Shown here in pieces: positions 16,519-27,700 of a stretch of 64,000 bases of DNA; position 1 is the stretch's first letter, and each line of letters opens with the position of its first letter. The notes under the pieces are model-generated. The model saw only the letters and a program-made list of their open reading frames with translations. It was not told where the DNA came from and did no database searches. The position numbers and the translations under genes were made by a program. The stretch is from Desmonostoc muscorum LEGE 12446 (GTDB taxonomy: Bacteria; Cyanobacteriota; Cyanobacteriia; Cyanobacteriales; Nostocaceae), in the NCBI RefSeq assembly GCF_015207005.2, contig NZ_JADEXS020000001.1, positions 1,054,001-1,118,000 of the forward strand, written 5' to 3'.

Positions 16519-17922
16519 ATGCCAGAAACATTAGTTGGAACTTCTTTGAGCTACTATTTAATCGCTTTTGATGCTAATGGCAATGAACGCGAAAAAAATG
16601 GGAAGCTAATCAGCCAAATAGTACTAGATGTCTTATCTAAATCTAGGCAGCCTGAGCAGCCAATCACAGATGTTTTCTTGATGAGTCACGGGTGGCAAGG
16701 TGATGTTCCTGCGGCAATAGACCAGTACGACAAATGGATTAGAGCTATGGGTAAAAACCGAGCTGATATTCAAAAAATGCAACAGCTGCGACCAGGATTT
16801 CGCCCGCTGATAATTGGTCTGCATTGGCCTAGTAAGCCTTGGGGAGATGAAGATCTGAATGCTCTGTCACCAAACAAAACAATTGTATCTTTTGACACCA
16901 CAGATAATTCTCAGGAAGAGTTAATTAATCAGTATTCTCAGAGGATAAGTGATACTGAAGCTGCTAAAGAAGCGCTCAGAACAATTTTTACAGCAGCGGA
17001 AGAATATGACGTTGCACCCGATACACTACCACCAGAGGTGTATGCAGCCTGTCAGGTTTTGATTAAGGAAGCATCTTTGAGCAGTGAAGGAGAAGATGCA
17101 GATGGGTGGAGCGAAAACGAATCATTAAATTTAGATCCTGATGGTGTATATCAAACTACCCTTGCAGAAGAAAGCAAAGATGTCAGCTTCGGAATTGGCG
17201 ATGATGTGAAATCGGCAGCCGATGCATTTTTGAACATTCCGAGATTGTTATCTTTCTGGAAGATGAAAGACCGCGCTCGGAAAATTGGTCAAACCAGCGG
17301 CTTCAATTTGTTAAAAAGCCTTCAACAAGTGACAGATAAGACTGTGGGATTTCATTTGATGGGACACAGTTTTGGATGTATTTTTGTCTCAGCCACCGTA
17401 GCAGGTACTCAAAATAGTAAATTAGTCCGTCCAGTTAATTCTCTTGTCTTAATACAAGGCGCTTTATCACTCTGGTCTTTCTGCTCAAATGTTCCCCATA
17501 GAAACAATGTTCCTGGTTACTTCCGCTCTATTATTACTGAGGGTAAAGTTGCAGGACCAATTGTTACTACCCAATCTAAGCATGATAAGGCCGTCAAAAA
17601 TGCCTATCCGATGGCGGGAACACTAGGAATACTTGGTGGTCAAGATATAGACTTTAGCGTTGATACCCCAAGTTATCCTGGTGTTGGTGGCATTGGTTGT
17701 TATGGAATTCAGGGTGATGGTTTGGAAATTATTAACTATCCAAAAGGTATGCTCACCCTAGAAGAATCCTACGACTTTAAACCCGGTAAAATTTACAACT
17801 TAGAAAGTAGTAAATATATTGTCGTTCCTCCTAGCTTCCTAGATATTTTCATGGGCGCTCACAATGCCATTGATAAACCTGAAGTAGCTCATGCTGTGTG
17901 GTCGGCAGCGTTTGGTAGCTAA
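16519..17922 (+). CDS. Alpha/beta hydrolase, lipase-like (GHSFG), first gene of CHAT-STAND island
   Basis: A 467-residue protein with no signal peptide or membrane segment. The lipase-type elbow GHSFG places the nucleophile at Ser284, in a strand-turn-helix (VGFHLMGHSFGCIFVSATVAG). An earlier HG motif (FLMSHGWQGD, near residues 54-63) could form the oxyanion hole. His448 (MGAHNAID) is a candidate catalytic His. A large insertion between about residues 130 and 250 is acidic and less conserved-looking. It may cleave a lipid or other ester; the substrate is not visible. GAAGGA lies seven bases before the ATG. The next gene follows after 42 bases and has a near-copy of the same leader (ACTGAATTAGAA), so the two are probably one operon. 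Confidence 0.72.
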   Translation: MPETLVGTSLSYYLIAFDANGNEREKNGKLISQIVLDVLSKSRQPEQPITDVFLMSHGWQGDVPAAIDQYDKWIRAMGKNRADIQKMQQLRPGFRPLIIGLHWPSKPWGDEDLNALSPNKTIVSFDTTDNSQEELINQYSQRISDTEAAKEALRTIFTAAEEYDVAPDTLPPEVYAACQVLIKEASLSSEGEDADGWSENESLNLDPDGVYQTTLAEESKDVSFGIGDDVKSAADAFLNIPRLLSFWKMKDRARKIGQTSGFNLLKSLQQVTDKTVGFHLMGHSFGCIFVSATVAGTQNSKLVRPVNSLVLIQGALSLWSFCSNVPHRNNVPGYFRSIITEGKVAGPIVTTQSKHDKAVKNAYPMAGTLGILGGQDIDFSVDTPSYPGVGGIGCYGIQGDGLEIINYPKGMLTLEESYDFKPGKIYNLESSKYIVVPPSFLDIFMGAHNAIDKPEVAHAVWSAAFGS

Positions 17923-17964
17923 TTAAACATTGTTACTGAATTAGAAATAGAAGGATTACGTAAA

Positions 17965-19662
17965 ATGAGTGTAAAACAACTGACACAAGAGCTATATTTC
18001 AATGGAATTGACGGTGCATCAGGAGAGTATTTGTTGCCTCCCTTGACACCTGAACAGGTTTCTAAAATTGCTCAGGGCGAAGAGTTCGATCCTATAGAAA
18101 TCAGCGAACTCAAGAGAAAGGATTTGCATGTTAAAGGTTTAGAACCCGACTTTGCGCCCATAGAAGGAGTAGATCCTAAAAACCTTGCAGAGACAGGTTG
18201 GGGAGTTATCTTTGCTTATAATGACAACCCAGCAATCAAGGAAACACTCAAGGAAGCACTCAAGGAACTGTTAGAGCATCGACAAAAGCAAGCTACGAAA
18301 AATAACGAAAATTATTATAAGGAATATATCTATCGTCCGGGGGAATTGAAGAATCAATTTTTGTCGCGTCATGGAGTTGGCCCTGGTCCTGCTGACCCAG
18401 ATAAAATGCCTTATTATCTGTTGATTGTTGGCGATCCAGAAACTATTCCTTATCGTTTTCAGTATCAACTTGATGTCCAGTATGCGGTGGGTCGCATCTA
18501 CTTTGATACACCCCAAGAATATGCTCAGTATGCTCGCAGTGTCGTACAGGCTGAAACTACTAATTTAAACCTGGCTCGTAAAGCTAGCTTTTTCGGTGTG
18601 AATACTAAGGGTGATAAAGCCACTGAACTCAGTGCTGAGAACTTGATTCAGCCCTTAGCGGATTGGATGCTTGATGAACAGAAAGACAATAGTTGGGCAG
18701 TACAAACTTTACTTGCAGAAGAAGCCACAAAGGCGCGGTTAGGAAAACTATTAGGTGGTGAAGAAACACCTGCTTTGCTGTTCACAGCGAGTCATGGCAT
18801 GGGCTTTCCTAATGGGGATGAGCGACAACTACGCCATCAGGGTGCTTTGCTCTGTCAGGACTGGCCTGGGAGAGATCAATGGGGTAATAAACCAATTCCC
18901 GAAGAATTTTACTTTTCTGCGGACGATGTTGGCGATGATGCTCGGTTGCTAGGGCTAATAGCTTTTCACTTTGCTTGTTATGGTGCTGGTACGCCCCGAT
19001 TTGATGAGTTTGCCCATAGAAAAGGCTCCAACGAAAGGTTAGCGATCGCTCCTAATGCCTTTGTTGCTCCTCTACCCCGCCGTCTATTGAGTCATCCCAA
19101 CGGTGGTGCTTTAGCTGTCATCGGTCATGTGGAGCGGGCTTGGGGTTGCTCTTTTATGTGGGGAAGCAATAGCAAAAAATCTACCAAACAATTGGCAGTT
19201 TTTCAAAGTACTCTCAAGAGACTGCTAGAAGGTCATCCTGTGGGGTCAGCTGTTGAGTATTTCAACGAACGCTACGCTGAACTTTCATCTGATTTGAGTA
19301 CCGAATTAGAAGAAGTTAAATATGGTGCGACACCCGATCCCATGAATTTGTCTGACATGTGGACGGCAAACAACGATGCCCGTAGTTATGCCATTATTGG
19401 CGACCCCGCAGTTCGGTTAGTTGTGGGTGATAATTCCACAGGCGATCGCTCGGTGATTGCATCAGTTAATTTACCCGCTGCACCGACAACACCCCAGGTA
19501 TCTAATACATCTGCAATCCAGGAAGCCCAAACAAGCTTGAACCAAGCGCTAGAACTATTTGCCAAGACAGTCGAGCAAGCTTCATCTGACCGTACAGAAA
19601 AGCTTCAGGCAGCGCTTTCAGCTACAGTTAGTCTACTTGAAACCTTAAAGAAATTGAATTAG
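17965..19662 (+). CDS. C25-like (gingipain/caspase-fold) cysteine peptidase-like protein
   Basis: 565 residues. The central part resembles peptidase family C25 of clan [23 protein letters not shown] opens the fold. The His of the dyad is His277 in [10 protein letters not shown] and the Cys is Cys338 in [13 protein letters not shown]; the strand pattern between them fits a caspase-like sheet. A segment [18 protein letters not shown] and a late [15 protein letters not shown] are also typical of C25-like domains. There is no signal peptide, unlike gingipains, so it is presumably cytoplasmic. The C-terminal ~80 residues form a Ser/Thr-rich linker and an amphipathic helix. A ribosome site AAGGA lies nine bases upstream. 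Between the lipase-like gene and a CHAT-STAND gene, it is a likely protease effector or processor of that system. Confidence 0.75.
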   Translation: MSVKQLTQELYFNGIDGASGEYLLPPLTPEQVSKIAQGEEFDPIEISELKRKDLHVKGLEPDFAPIEGVDPKNLAETGWGVIFAYNDNPAIKETLKEALKELLEHRQKQATKNNENYYKEYIYRPGELKNQFLSRHGVGPGPADPDKMPYYLLIVGDPETIPYRFQYQLDVQYAVGRIYFDTPQEYAQYARSVVQAETTNLNLARKASFFGVNTKGDKATELSAENLIQPLADWMLDEQKDNSWAVQTLLAEEATKARLGKLLGGEETPALLFTASHGMGFPNGDERQLRHQGALLCQDWPGRDQWGNKPIPEEFYFSADDVGDDARLLGLIAFHFACYGAGTPRFDEFAHRKGSNERLAIAPNAFVAPLPRRLLSHPNGGALAVIGHVERAWGCSFMWGSNSKKSTKQLAVFQSTLKRLLEGHPVGSAVEYFNERYAELSSDLSTELEEVKYGATPDPMNLSDMWTANNDARSYAIIGDPAVRLVVGDNSTGDRSVIASVNLPAAPTTPQVSNTSAIQEAQTSLNQALELFAKTVEQASSDRTEKLQAALSATVSLLETLKKLN

Positions 19663-19832
19663 GGATTGGGGATTGGGGAATGGGGATTGGGGTGAAATTC
19701 TCTCCCTCATCCCCCTCATCTCCCGGTTGGTGAGTTTCAACTACGCTCAACTACCGCGTTCGCGTAGCGTCTCGTAGAGAAGTCGAACCACATCCCCCTC
19801 ATCCCCCCATCCCCCCACTCCTCACTCCCCAA
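19663..19832. repeat. Tandem repeats and a Nostoc-type dispersed repeat
   Basis: GGGGATTGGG units follow the C25 gene stop. At about 19757-19785 lies the repeat GCGTTCGCGTAGCGTCTCGT, related in reverse to 37411-37437. C-rich units (CCCCCATCCCCCCACTCC) run up to the next start codon. The ATG of the first CHAT-STAND gene thus has no visible ribosome site, only this repeat. Confidence 0.75.
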
Positions 19833-19834
19833 TC

Positions 19835-22800
19835 ATGAACACCCTCGAAATTACCATTCAACGCAAATCAGGAGATAATTGGCCAGTTGTTGTGGAACAC
19901 AGTCAACCAGGTGTGCTTCTGCCATTGCGATTGGAAGGTAATTTCCAGCTGACTGATGAAAATTTGCAACATTTGACGAGTCTTTTAGGACGGGTACAGG
20001 ATTACGGTACGTTTTTGGGGAAAGCGCTGTTACGAGATGACGTGCGTGATGGATTTGTCAGGGCACTGAGTCACAATCAAGAAACACTGCGGGTGTTGCT
20101 GTTTATTGAAGCCGCAGACAAAGAACTCAGAACCTTACGTTGGGAAAGGCTATGCGCTCCTATTGATGGGTACTGGCAGATGTTAGCCATTAACCAACGG
20201 GTGCCTTTTTCCTTCTACATTCCTGCCATTACTGACCGACTCTTTCCCTCTATTGGGCGGCGGGATTTGCGGGCGCTGCTACTGGTGGCGAGTCCATCAG
20301 ATTCCCAGCGGTATAAATTAGACACTTTTGATGTAGAAGCTACTGTTAAAAGTGTACGTTCGTCCTTGGGAGATATTCCTACAGATGTCCTCGCAGCAGT
20401 TGATGATGCTATTGGTTTACCCACTCTAGATGAACTTTGTGCTCACCTAACTGACAGAACAAAGCAGTATACAATACTACATTTTGTCAGCCACGGGAGG
20501 GTAATGGATGATGGGGAAACTGTCCTCTACTGGTCAAAAGCTGATAATACAGTGGAGGTGGTGACAGCAACAAGATTACTGGAAAGAGTGCGCGTGTTAA
20601 GGGGAGCTAGAGGCTTACCTCACTTGACTTTTCTCTGCACTTGTGAGAGCGCCAGCCCGGAAGCAGAAGCAGGATTGGGGGGATTAGGACAGCGCTTGGT
20701 GCGGGATTTGGGTATGCCTGCGGTGATAGCGATGACTGAAAAAGTTACTATCAAGACGGCTCAGGCACTAGCAGAGAAATTTTACCAGCAACTTCGAGAG
20801 TCAGGAGAGGTGGATTCAGCTTTACATGAAGCGACAGCGGCTTTGGCAGAACGTGGTGATGTGACTGTACCAGCACTGTTTAGCCGTTTGGGGGGACGAC
20901 CTTTATTCAGCGACCAGCTTGACCGAGAATTGACCAACGCTGAAATAGAATATGGTTTAGGGCAGATAGTAAACTTATTGCCAGAGCGATCGCCAATTCT
21001 CGAAAAGAAGTTTGCAGACATAGCACAGCAGCTAAAAAATACGCTAGGGGCAGATGTCGCAGCCTTAAGCAAAGAAGCCCTCAAAGAACGAGAACAAGCT
21101 TTAGAAGACATTCACAACCTCTGTGAGGAAATACTAGACATCAACTTTCATGGTTTGGCATTAGATCGCCAACCACCGATTTATGATTCTCGTTGTCCGT
21201 TTCGGGGCTTGTATCCTTTTCGGGTGGAAAACCGCGAGTTTTTCTTTGGGCGAGAACAACTCATTACCCAACTCCAAGAAAAGCTGACTGAACACAACTT
21301 TTTAGCCGTGTTAGGGGCTTCTGGTAGTGGTAAGTCATCGGTGGTGTTAGGGGGTTTAATACCGCTGCTACAGGAAAAACAACCTGATTTGCAGTTAGCA
21401 TACATGACACCAAGCTCTCACCCCATAGAAAAACTGCAAACTAGTCTTTCTCCACTGCAAGGGCAATGTTCAATATTAGTAATCGACCAATTTGAGGAAT
21501 TATTTACCCTGTGTACTGATGAACCAGAGAGGGTAACTTTCATCGAAAAATTGTTAAGCCTGATTCCACATCAAAAAGTTGTAATTACCATGCGGGCAGA
21601 TTTTTGGGGTGAGTGTGCTATCTACCCCAATCTGAAAGATTTGATGGAAGCTAGGCAAAAACTAATTGGCCCAATGGATGCAGCAGAATTGCGGAAAGCG
21701 ATGGAAATGCAAGCAGCCCAAGTGGGGTTACGGTTTGAACCAGGCTTGAGTAACTCGATTTTGGATGATGTGCAAGGTGAGCCAGGAGCCATGCCACTGC
21801 TGCAACACGCACTGCTGGAGATGTGGAAACGGCGACATGGTAGATGGTTGCGTGCTGTGGAGTATGAGGCGATCGGTGGTGTGAATATGGCGATCGCTCA
21901 AACTGCCGATGATGTTTACAATACCTTATCATCCCCAGAACAAGACCAAGTTAAGAATATCTTTATCCGCTTAACCCGCTTGGATGAAAACGCCCTGGAA
22001 GGAGAAAAACGCCGGGACACTAGACGGCGAGTTTGGTTAGATGAACTGATACCTGCCGGTGGTGATTTGGCAAGTACCAAACAGTTGGTGCAACGCTTAG
22101 CTGGTGAAGGGGCGCGATTGGTGGTGACGAGTGTAGACGAGTCTACGAATCGTGAAGAAGTGGAAGTCGCTCATGAAGCCTTAATTCGCTATTGGCCGCG
22201 GTTGCTCAAGTGGTTAGATGAAAATCGCATCAATTTACAACTACGAGAAACTATCCGTCAGGCGGCTTTGGAATGGGAAAACCAGCAAAAAGATGAGAAT
22301 TATCTGGTGCATCGGGGTGGAAGATTAGAAAATGCCCAATTATTAGCGAAACAATCCAGCTTTTTGAACCAGGTGGAAGCTGAGTATGTTAATACTTGCG
22401 TGAAATTGCGACTGCGCCAGGAAAAGGAAAAAGAGGCGCATCGTCGTCGGGAAATCAGAACAGCTTGGGGAATAGCTGGGGGAGCAGTGGTAGCTTTGAT
22501 TGTTAGTACTGGCTTGTGGGTGCACGCGGAAACTCAGAAACAACATGCAGAAATTACTCAAGCTCAATCACTAGCTCGTTATTCTTTATCACTCCTTAAT
22601 GATAATCAAGATTTAGATGCACTTGTCGAAGTAATTAAGGCAGCCAATATCTTAAAAAAACAAAACTTATCCGACCCCTTGATTATAGAAGCGTTACAGA
22701 AAGTAGTTTATGGAGTCAGAGAGCGCAACATATTGAGTGGGCATGAGGGAAAGGTGACAAGTGTTGTCTTCAGATCTAATGATCAAACCCTAGCCTCTGT

Positions 22801-24736
22801 TAGTGATGACAACACCATTAAGCTTTGGAATGTCAAAACTGGCAAAAAAGAGCATAATTTGAGTCTACCTAAAAAGGTTAATAGCGTTGTTTTTAGCCCT
22901 AATGGTCAAATCCTGGCTTTTGTTAGTGATGACAACACCATTAAACTTTGGAATGTCAATTTCAAAGATCATCAAGTTCTGCATGATTTGAGTGGGGGTA
23001 AGGCAAAGGTTAATAGCATTGTCTTTAGCTCTAATGGTCAAATGATGGCTTCTGTTAGTGATGACAACACCATTAAAATTTGGAATGTCAAAATTGGCAA
23101 AAAAGAGCATGATTTGAGTGGGGGTAAGGCAAAGGTTAATAGCGTTGTCTTTAGCCCTAATGGTCAAATTCTGGCTTCTGTTAGTGATGACAAGACCATT
23201 AAAATTTGGAATGTCAAAACTGGTGAAAAAGAGCATAATTTGAGTGGGCATAAAGGTAAGGTCAATAGCATTGTCTTCAGCCCAGATAGTCAAATTATTG
23301 CCTCTGCTAGTGATGACAAGACCATTAAAATTTGGAATGTCAAAACTGGCGAAAAAAAGCATGATTGGAGTGGGCATCAAGATAAGGTTAATAGCATTGT
23401 CTTCAGCCCCAATGGTCAAATTATCGCCTCTGCTAGTGATGACAACACCGCCAGACTTTGGTATATAGACAAACCAAAAAAAAACCTATCCTTTACCCGA
23501 CATCAGGATAATGTAAATAGCGTCATTTTCAGCCATGATGGTGAAATTATTGCTTCTATTAGTGATGATAAAACCGTCAAAGTATGGAATTTAAACAAAC
23601 AGGAACTGCTAAGTTTTAAAGGGGGTGAGTTCGGCTTTAATAGCGCCGTATTCAGCCCCGATGGTAAAATTATGGCTACTCCTAGTAATGATAAAACCGT
23701 CAAACTCTGGGATTTAGAGGGTAATAAACTCCCAATATTCAAAGGGCATAAGAAAGCGGTAACAAGTGTCGTCTTCAGTCCACAGGATCAAACCCTGGCT
23801 ACTGCTAGTGATGACGATACCATCAAACTCTGGAATTTAGATAGCAATAAATTAGTCACAAAATTCAAAGCGCATAACAAAGCGGTAACAAGTGTCGTCT
23901 TTAGCCCTAATGGTCAAACCCTGGCTACTGCTAGTGATGACGATACCATCAAACTCTGGAATTTAGATAGCAATAAATTAGTCTTATTCACAAAATTCAA
24001 AGCGCGTAACAACAAAGTGATAAGAAGTGTCGTCTTTAGCCCCAACGGTCAAACCCTGGCTACTGCTAGTGATGACAAAACCGCCAAAACGTGGGATTTA
24101 AAGGGTAAGGAACTGCATACCTTTAAAGGGCATGAGGATGTGGTAAGAAGTGTCGTCTTCAGTCCTAAGGATCAAACCCTGGCTACTGCTAGTAATGACA
24201 CAATCGCCAAACTCTGGGATTTAAAGGGTAAGGAACTGCATACCTTTAAAGGGCATGATAAAAAGGTCACAAGTGTCGTCTTTAGCCCCGACGGTGAAAC
24301 CCTGGCTACTGCTAGTGATGACGAAACTATCAAACTCTGGAATGTCAAAGACCGCAAGGAACGGCGTACTCTTAAAGGCCATCATGGTGTGGTTATAGAT
24401 GTAGTCTTTAGCCCCGATGGTAAAACTCTCGCTACTGCTAGTTATGACAAAACCATCAAACTCTGGAATGTCAAAGACGGTAAAGAACTCCAAACCTTCA
24501 GTGGGCATAAAGCCAGTCTCACAAGTCTCGCCTTCAGCCCCGATGGTGAAACCTTGGCCTCTGCTAGTTATGACAAAACCATTATTTTGTGGCATTTAGA
24601 TGAGCTAACTCTAGATCCGCTCTTGGTTAGTGCCTGTAATTGGGTGCAGGACTATCTCAAAAATAGTGAGGAGCTAAAAGAAAAAGAAGCTGATAAGAAT
24701 ATCTGCAATGGTATTTCACGATCGCATTCAGACTAA
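19835..24736 (+). CDS. CHAT protease-nSTAND NTPase-TM-WD40 protein, copy 1
   Basis: A 1633-residue multidomain protein. Residues 1-150 are an N-terminal domain shared with copy 2. The CHAT (caspase-like) domain follows, about 150-360, with His220 in HFVSHGR and Cys270 in CTCESA as the dyad. A STAND-type NTPase (about 450-850) has the lead-in CPFRGLYPF, FFFGREQLI, the Walker A GASGSGKSS with Lys500, and a Walker B in ILVIDQFEELF. One transmembrane helix lies at about 876-895. A helical spacer then leads to 15 WD40 repeats (about 965-1595) and the tail LDPLLVSACNWVQDYL. Known logic of such proteins is ligand sensing by the repeats, NTP-driven oligomerisation, and activation of the attached protease. 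Several repeats are almost identical at DNA level, as after recent internal duplication. There is no clear Shine-Dalgarno. Confidence 0.9.
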   Translation: MNTLEITIQRKSGDNWPVVVEHSQPGVLLPLRLEGNFQLTDENLQHLTSLLGRVQDYGTFLGKALLRDDVRDGFVRALSHNQETLRVLLFIEAADKELRTLRWERLCAPIDGYWQMLAINQRVPFSFYIPAITDRLFPSIGRRDLRALLLVASPSDSQRYKLDTFDVEATVKSVRSSLGDIPTDVLAAVDDAIGLPTLDELCAHLTDRTKQYTILHFVSHGRVMDDGETVLYWSKADNTVEVVTATRLLERVRVLRGARGLPHLTFLCTCESASPEAEAGLGGLGQRLVRDLGMPAVIAMTEKVTIKTAQALAEKFYQQLRESGEVDSALHEATAALAERGDVTVPALFSRLGGRPLFSDQLDRELTNAEIEYGLGQIVNLLPERSPILEKKFADIAQQLKNTLGADVAALSKEALKEREQALEDIHNLCEEILDINFHGLALDRQPPIYDSRCPFRGLYPFRVENREFFFGREQLITQLQEKLTEHNFLAVLGASGSGKSSVVLGGLIPLLQEKQPDLQLAYMTPSSHPIEKLQTSLSPLQGQCSILVIDQFEELFTLCTDEPERVTFIEKLLSLIPHQKVVITMRADFWGECAIYPNLKDLMEARQKLIGPMDAAELRKAMEMQAAQVGLRFEPGLSNSILDDVQGEPGAMPLLQHALLEMWKRRHGRWLRAVEYEAIGGVNMAIAQTADDVYNTLSSPEQDQVKNIFIRLTRLDENALEGEKRRDTRRRVWLDELIPAGGDLASTKQLVQRLAGEGARLVVTSVDESTNREEVEVAHEALIRYWPRLLKWLDENRINLQLRETIRQAALEWENQQKDENYLVHRGGRLENAQLLAKQSSFLNQVEAEYVNTCVKLRLRQEKEKEAHRRREIRTAWGIAGGAVVALIVSTGLWVHAETQKQHAEITQAQSLARYSLSLLNDNQDLDALVEVIKAANILKKQNLSDPLIIEALQKVVYGVRERNILSGHEGKVTSVVFRSNDQTLASVSDDNTIKLWNVKTGKKEHNLSLPKKVNSVVFSPNGQILAFVSDDNTIKLWNVNFKDHQVLHDLSGGKAKVNSIVFSSNGQMMASVSDDNTIKIWNVKIGKKEHDLSGGKAKVNSVVFSPNGQILASVSDDKTIKIWNVKTGEKEHNLSGHKGKVNSIVFSPDSQIIASASDDKTIKIWNVKTGEKKHDWSGHQDKVNSIVFSPNGQIIASASDDNTARLWYIDKPKKNLSFTRHQDNVNSVIFSHDGEIIASISDDKTVKVWNLNKQELLSFKGGEFGFNSAVFSPDGKIMATPSNDKTVKLWDLEGNKLPIFKGHKKAVTSVVFSPQDQTLATASDDDTIKLWNLDSNKLVTKFKAHNKAVTSVVFSPNGQTLATASDDDTIKLWNLDSNKLVLFTKFKARNNKVIRSVVFSPNGQTLATASDDKTAKTWDLKGKELHTFKGHEDVVRSVVFSPKDQTLATASNDTIAKLWDLKGKELHTFKGHDKKVTSVVFSPDGETLATASDDETIKLWNVKDRKERRTLKGHHGVVIDVVFSPDGKTLATASYDKTIKLWNVKDGKELQTFSGHKASLTSLAFSPDGETLASASYDKTIILWHLDELTLDPLLVSACNWVQDYLKNSEELKEKEADKNICNGISRSHSD

Positions 24737-24789
24737 TTTATTGCCATCAATATCATCACGCATTCACAAGGAGGATTCGAGAATAACTT

Positions 24790-27700
24790 ATGAACACGTT
24801 TGAGATTACTATCCAGCGCAAATCAGAAAATAACTGGCCAATTGTTGTAGAACACACCCGATTTGGTGAACTCCTGCCATTACGCTCAGAAGGTACTCTC
24901 GAACTGACTGCTGAAAATTTTCAGCAGTTAACCAGTTTTCTCGGACAGCCGAAAGATTACGGTACATTACTCGGAAAAACCCTATTTCGAGATGATGTCC
25001 GTGATGCCTTTGTTGGTGCTATGCGCGAAAGTGACGAACCACTGAGAATGTTGCTTTTTATTGAAGCATCAGATCCACAATTAAGAACCTTACGTTGGGA
25101 AAAGCTGTGTGCCCCCATCGATGGTGAATGGGAGTTATTAGCACTAAATCAGCGAGTACCATTTTCTTTCTACATTCCGGCAATTACTGACCGCCGCTTT
25201 CCCCCCATTGGGCGGCGAGACTTGCGGGCGTTAGTTTTAGTTGCTAGTCCTAGCGATTCCCAAAAATATAAATTAGCGGAATTCGATGTTGAAGCCAGTG
25301 TTAATAGTGTCAAGTCTGCATTAGGGGAAATACCTTGTGATATCCTGGCAACAATTCCTGGAGCCATTGGTTTACCGACAATAGACGAATTGTGTACTCA
25401 ACTGAGCGATCGCAATAAACAATATACAATACTACATTTTGTTAGTCACGGTAGGGTAATGGATAATGGTGAAACTGTTGTCTACTGGTCAAAAGCTGAT
25501 AATACAGTAGAGGCGATCGCCGCAACACACTTACTAGAGCGGTTACGCCCATTACGTGGAGCCAAAGGGCTACCCCACTTTACCTTTCTTTGTACTTGCG
25601 AGAGCGCCAGTCCTGATGCCGAAGGATCGTTGGGAGGCTTAGGGCAAAGATTAGTGCGGGATTTGGGGATGCCTGCGGTGGTAGCAATGACCGATAAAGT
25701 CACCATCAAAACAGCCCAAACGCTAATAGAAAACTTTTATAAACAACTCAGAGCTTCGGGAGAGGTGGACTCTGCTTTGCATGAAGCAACAGCCGCTTTA
25801 GCAAAGCGCGGCGATCTTACAGTTCCAGCATTGTTTAGCCGCTTGGGCGGGCGACCCTTATTTAGTGACCAACTCGATCGCGAACTCACCAACGCCGAAA
25901 TCAAATATGGTTTACAACGTCTGGGGGAATTATTACCACAAAGAGCGCCAACACTGCAACTAAAATTCGATATTCCTGCCCAGAAGCTAGAAAACATCTT
26001 AGGCGCTGATGTTGCAGCATTGAGCAAACAAGCCCGTGAGGAACGAGAGCAGGTATTAGAGGAAGTCAATAACCTCTGTGAGGAAATACTAGACATCAAC
26101 TTTCATGCTTTGGCGTTAGATCAACAACTACCAAATTATGATTCTCGTTGTCCGTTCCGGGGCTTGTATCCTTTTCGGGTGGAAAACCGCGAGTTTTTCT
26201 TTGGGCGAGAACAACTCATTACCCAACTCCAAGAAAAGCTGACTGAACACAACTTTTTAGCCGTGTTAGGGGCTTCTGGTAGTGGTAAGTCATCGGTGGT
26301 GTTAGCCGGGTTAATACCGCTGCTACAGGAAAAACAACCTGATTTGCAGTTAGCATACATGACACCAAGCTCTCACCCCATAGAAAAACTGCAAACTAGT
26401 CTTTCTCCAATGCAAGGGCAATCTTCAATATTAGTAATTGACCAATTTGAGGAATTGTTTACCCTGTGTGCTGATGAAACTGTGAGGTTGACTTTCATCG
26501 AAAAATTGTTAAGCCTGATTCCATATCAAAAAGTCATCGTCACCATGCGGGCAGATTTTTGGGGTGAGTGTGCTAGCTACCGCAATTTGAAAGATTTGAT
26601 GGAGGCTAGGCAAAAACTAATCGGGCCGATGGATGCTACCGAATTGCGGAAAGCGATGGAAATGCAAGCTGCCCAAGTGGGGTTACGGTTTGAAGCAGGT
26701 TTGAGTAACTCGATTTTGGATGATGTGCAAGGTGAACCAGGAGCAATGCCACTGCTGCAACATGCATTGTTGGAGATGTGGAAGCGGCGACATGGTAGAT
26801 GGTTGCGGTGTGTGGAGTATCAAGCGATCGGTGGTGTGAATATGGCGATCGCTCAAACTGCCGATGATGTTTACAATACCTTATCATCCCCAGAACAAGA
26901 CCAAGTTAAGAATATCTTTATCCGCTTAACCCGCTTGGATGAAAACGCCTTGGAAGGAGAAAAACGCCGGGACACTAGACGGCGAGTTTGGCTAGATGAA
27001 CTGATACCTGCCGGTGGTGATTTGGCAAGTACTAAACAGTTAGTGCAACAGTTAGCTGGTGAAGGGGCGCGATTGGTGGTGACGAGTGTAGATGAATCTA
27101 CAAATCGTGAAGAGGTGGAGGTGGCACATGAAGCCTTAATTCGCTATTGGCCGCGGTTGCTCAAGTGGTTGGACGAAAACCGTATCAATTTACAACTCCG
27201 CGAAAGTATCCGTCAAGCAGCTTTGGATTGGGAAAAGGAGCAAAAAGACGAAAATTATTTGGTGCATCGGGGAGGAAGATTAGAAGATGCTCAGGTGTTG
27301 GCGAAACACACTAATTTTTTAAACCAGTCAGAGGCTGACTATGTTAAAGCTTGCAGGGAATTGCGCGATCGCCAGCAAAAAGAAAAAGAAGCGCGTCGCC
27401 GTCGAGAAATTACAATAGCTTGGGCAACAGCTGGCGGATCGCTTATAGCCTTGATTGTAACTGCAACTTTGGCACATAAGGCTTCCTATGAAAAATACCA
27501 AGCTGAAATAACTAAAACTGAGGCTCTAGGTCGATATTCTTTATCACTCTCTGATTACAATCAAGATTTGGAAGCACTAGTCCAAGGGATTAAGGCAGGA
27601 AAAATTTTGCAACAGCAAAACTTCACTCAACCCTTGGTTCTACAAGCATTGCAAACAGTAGTCGATCGCGTCAGAGAACGCAATAATTTAACTGGACATC

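Noticed and set aside
22865..23419. 184-residue ORF on the minus strand across the WD40 repeats
   Set aside because: It is the antisense of repeated WD40 codons; the translated repeats mirror the plus-strand repeats and have no own start signal.
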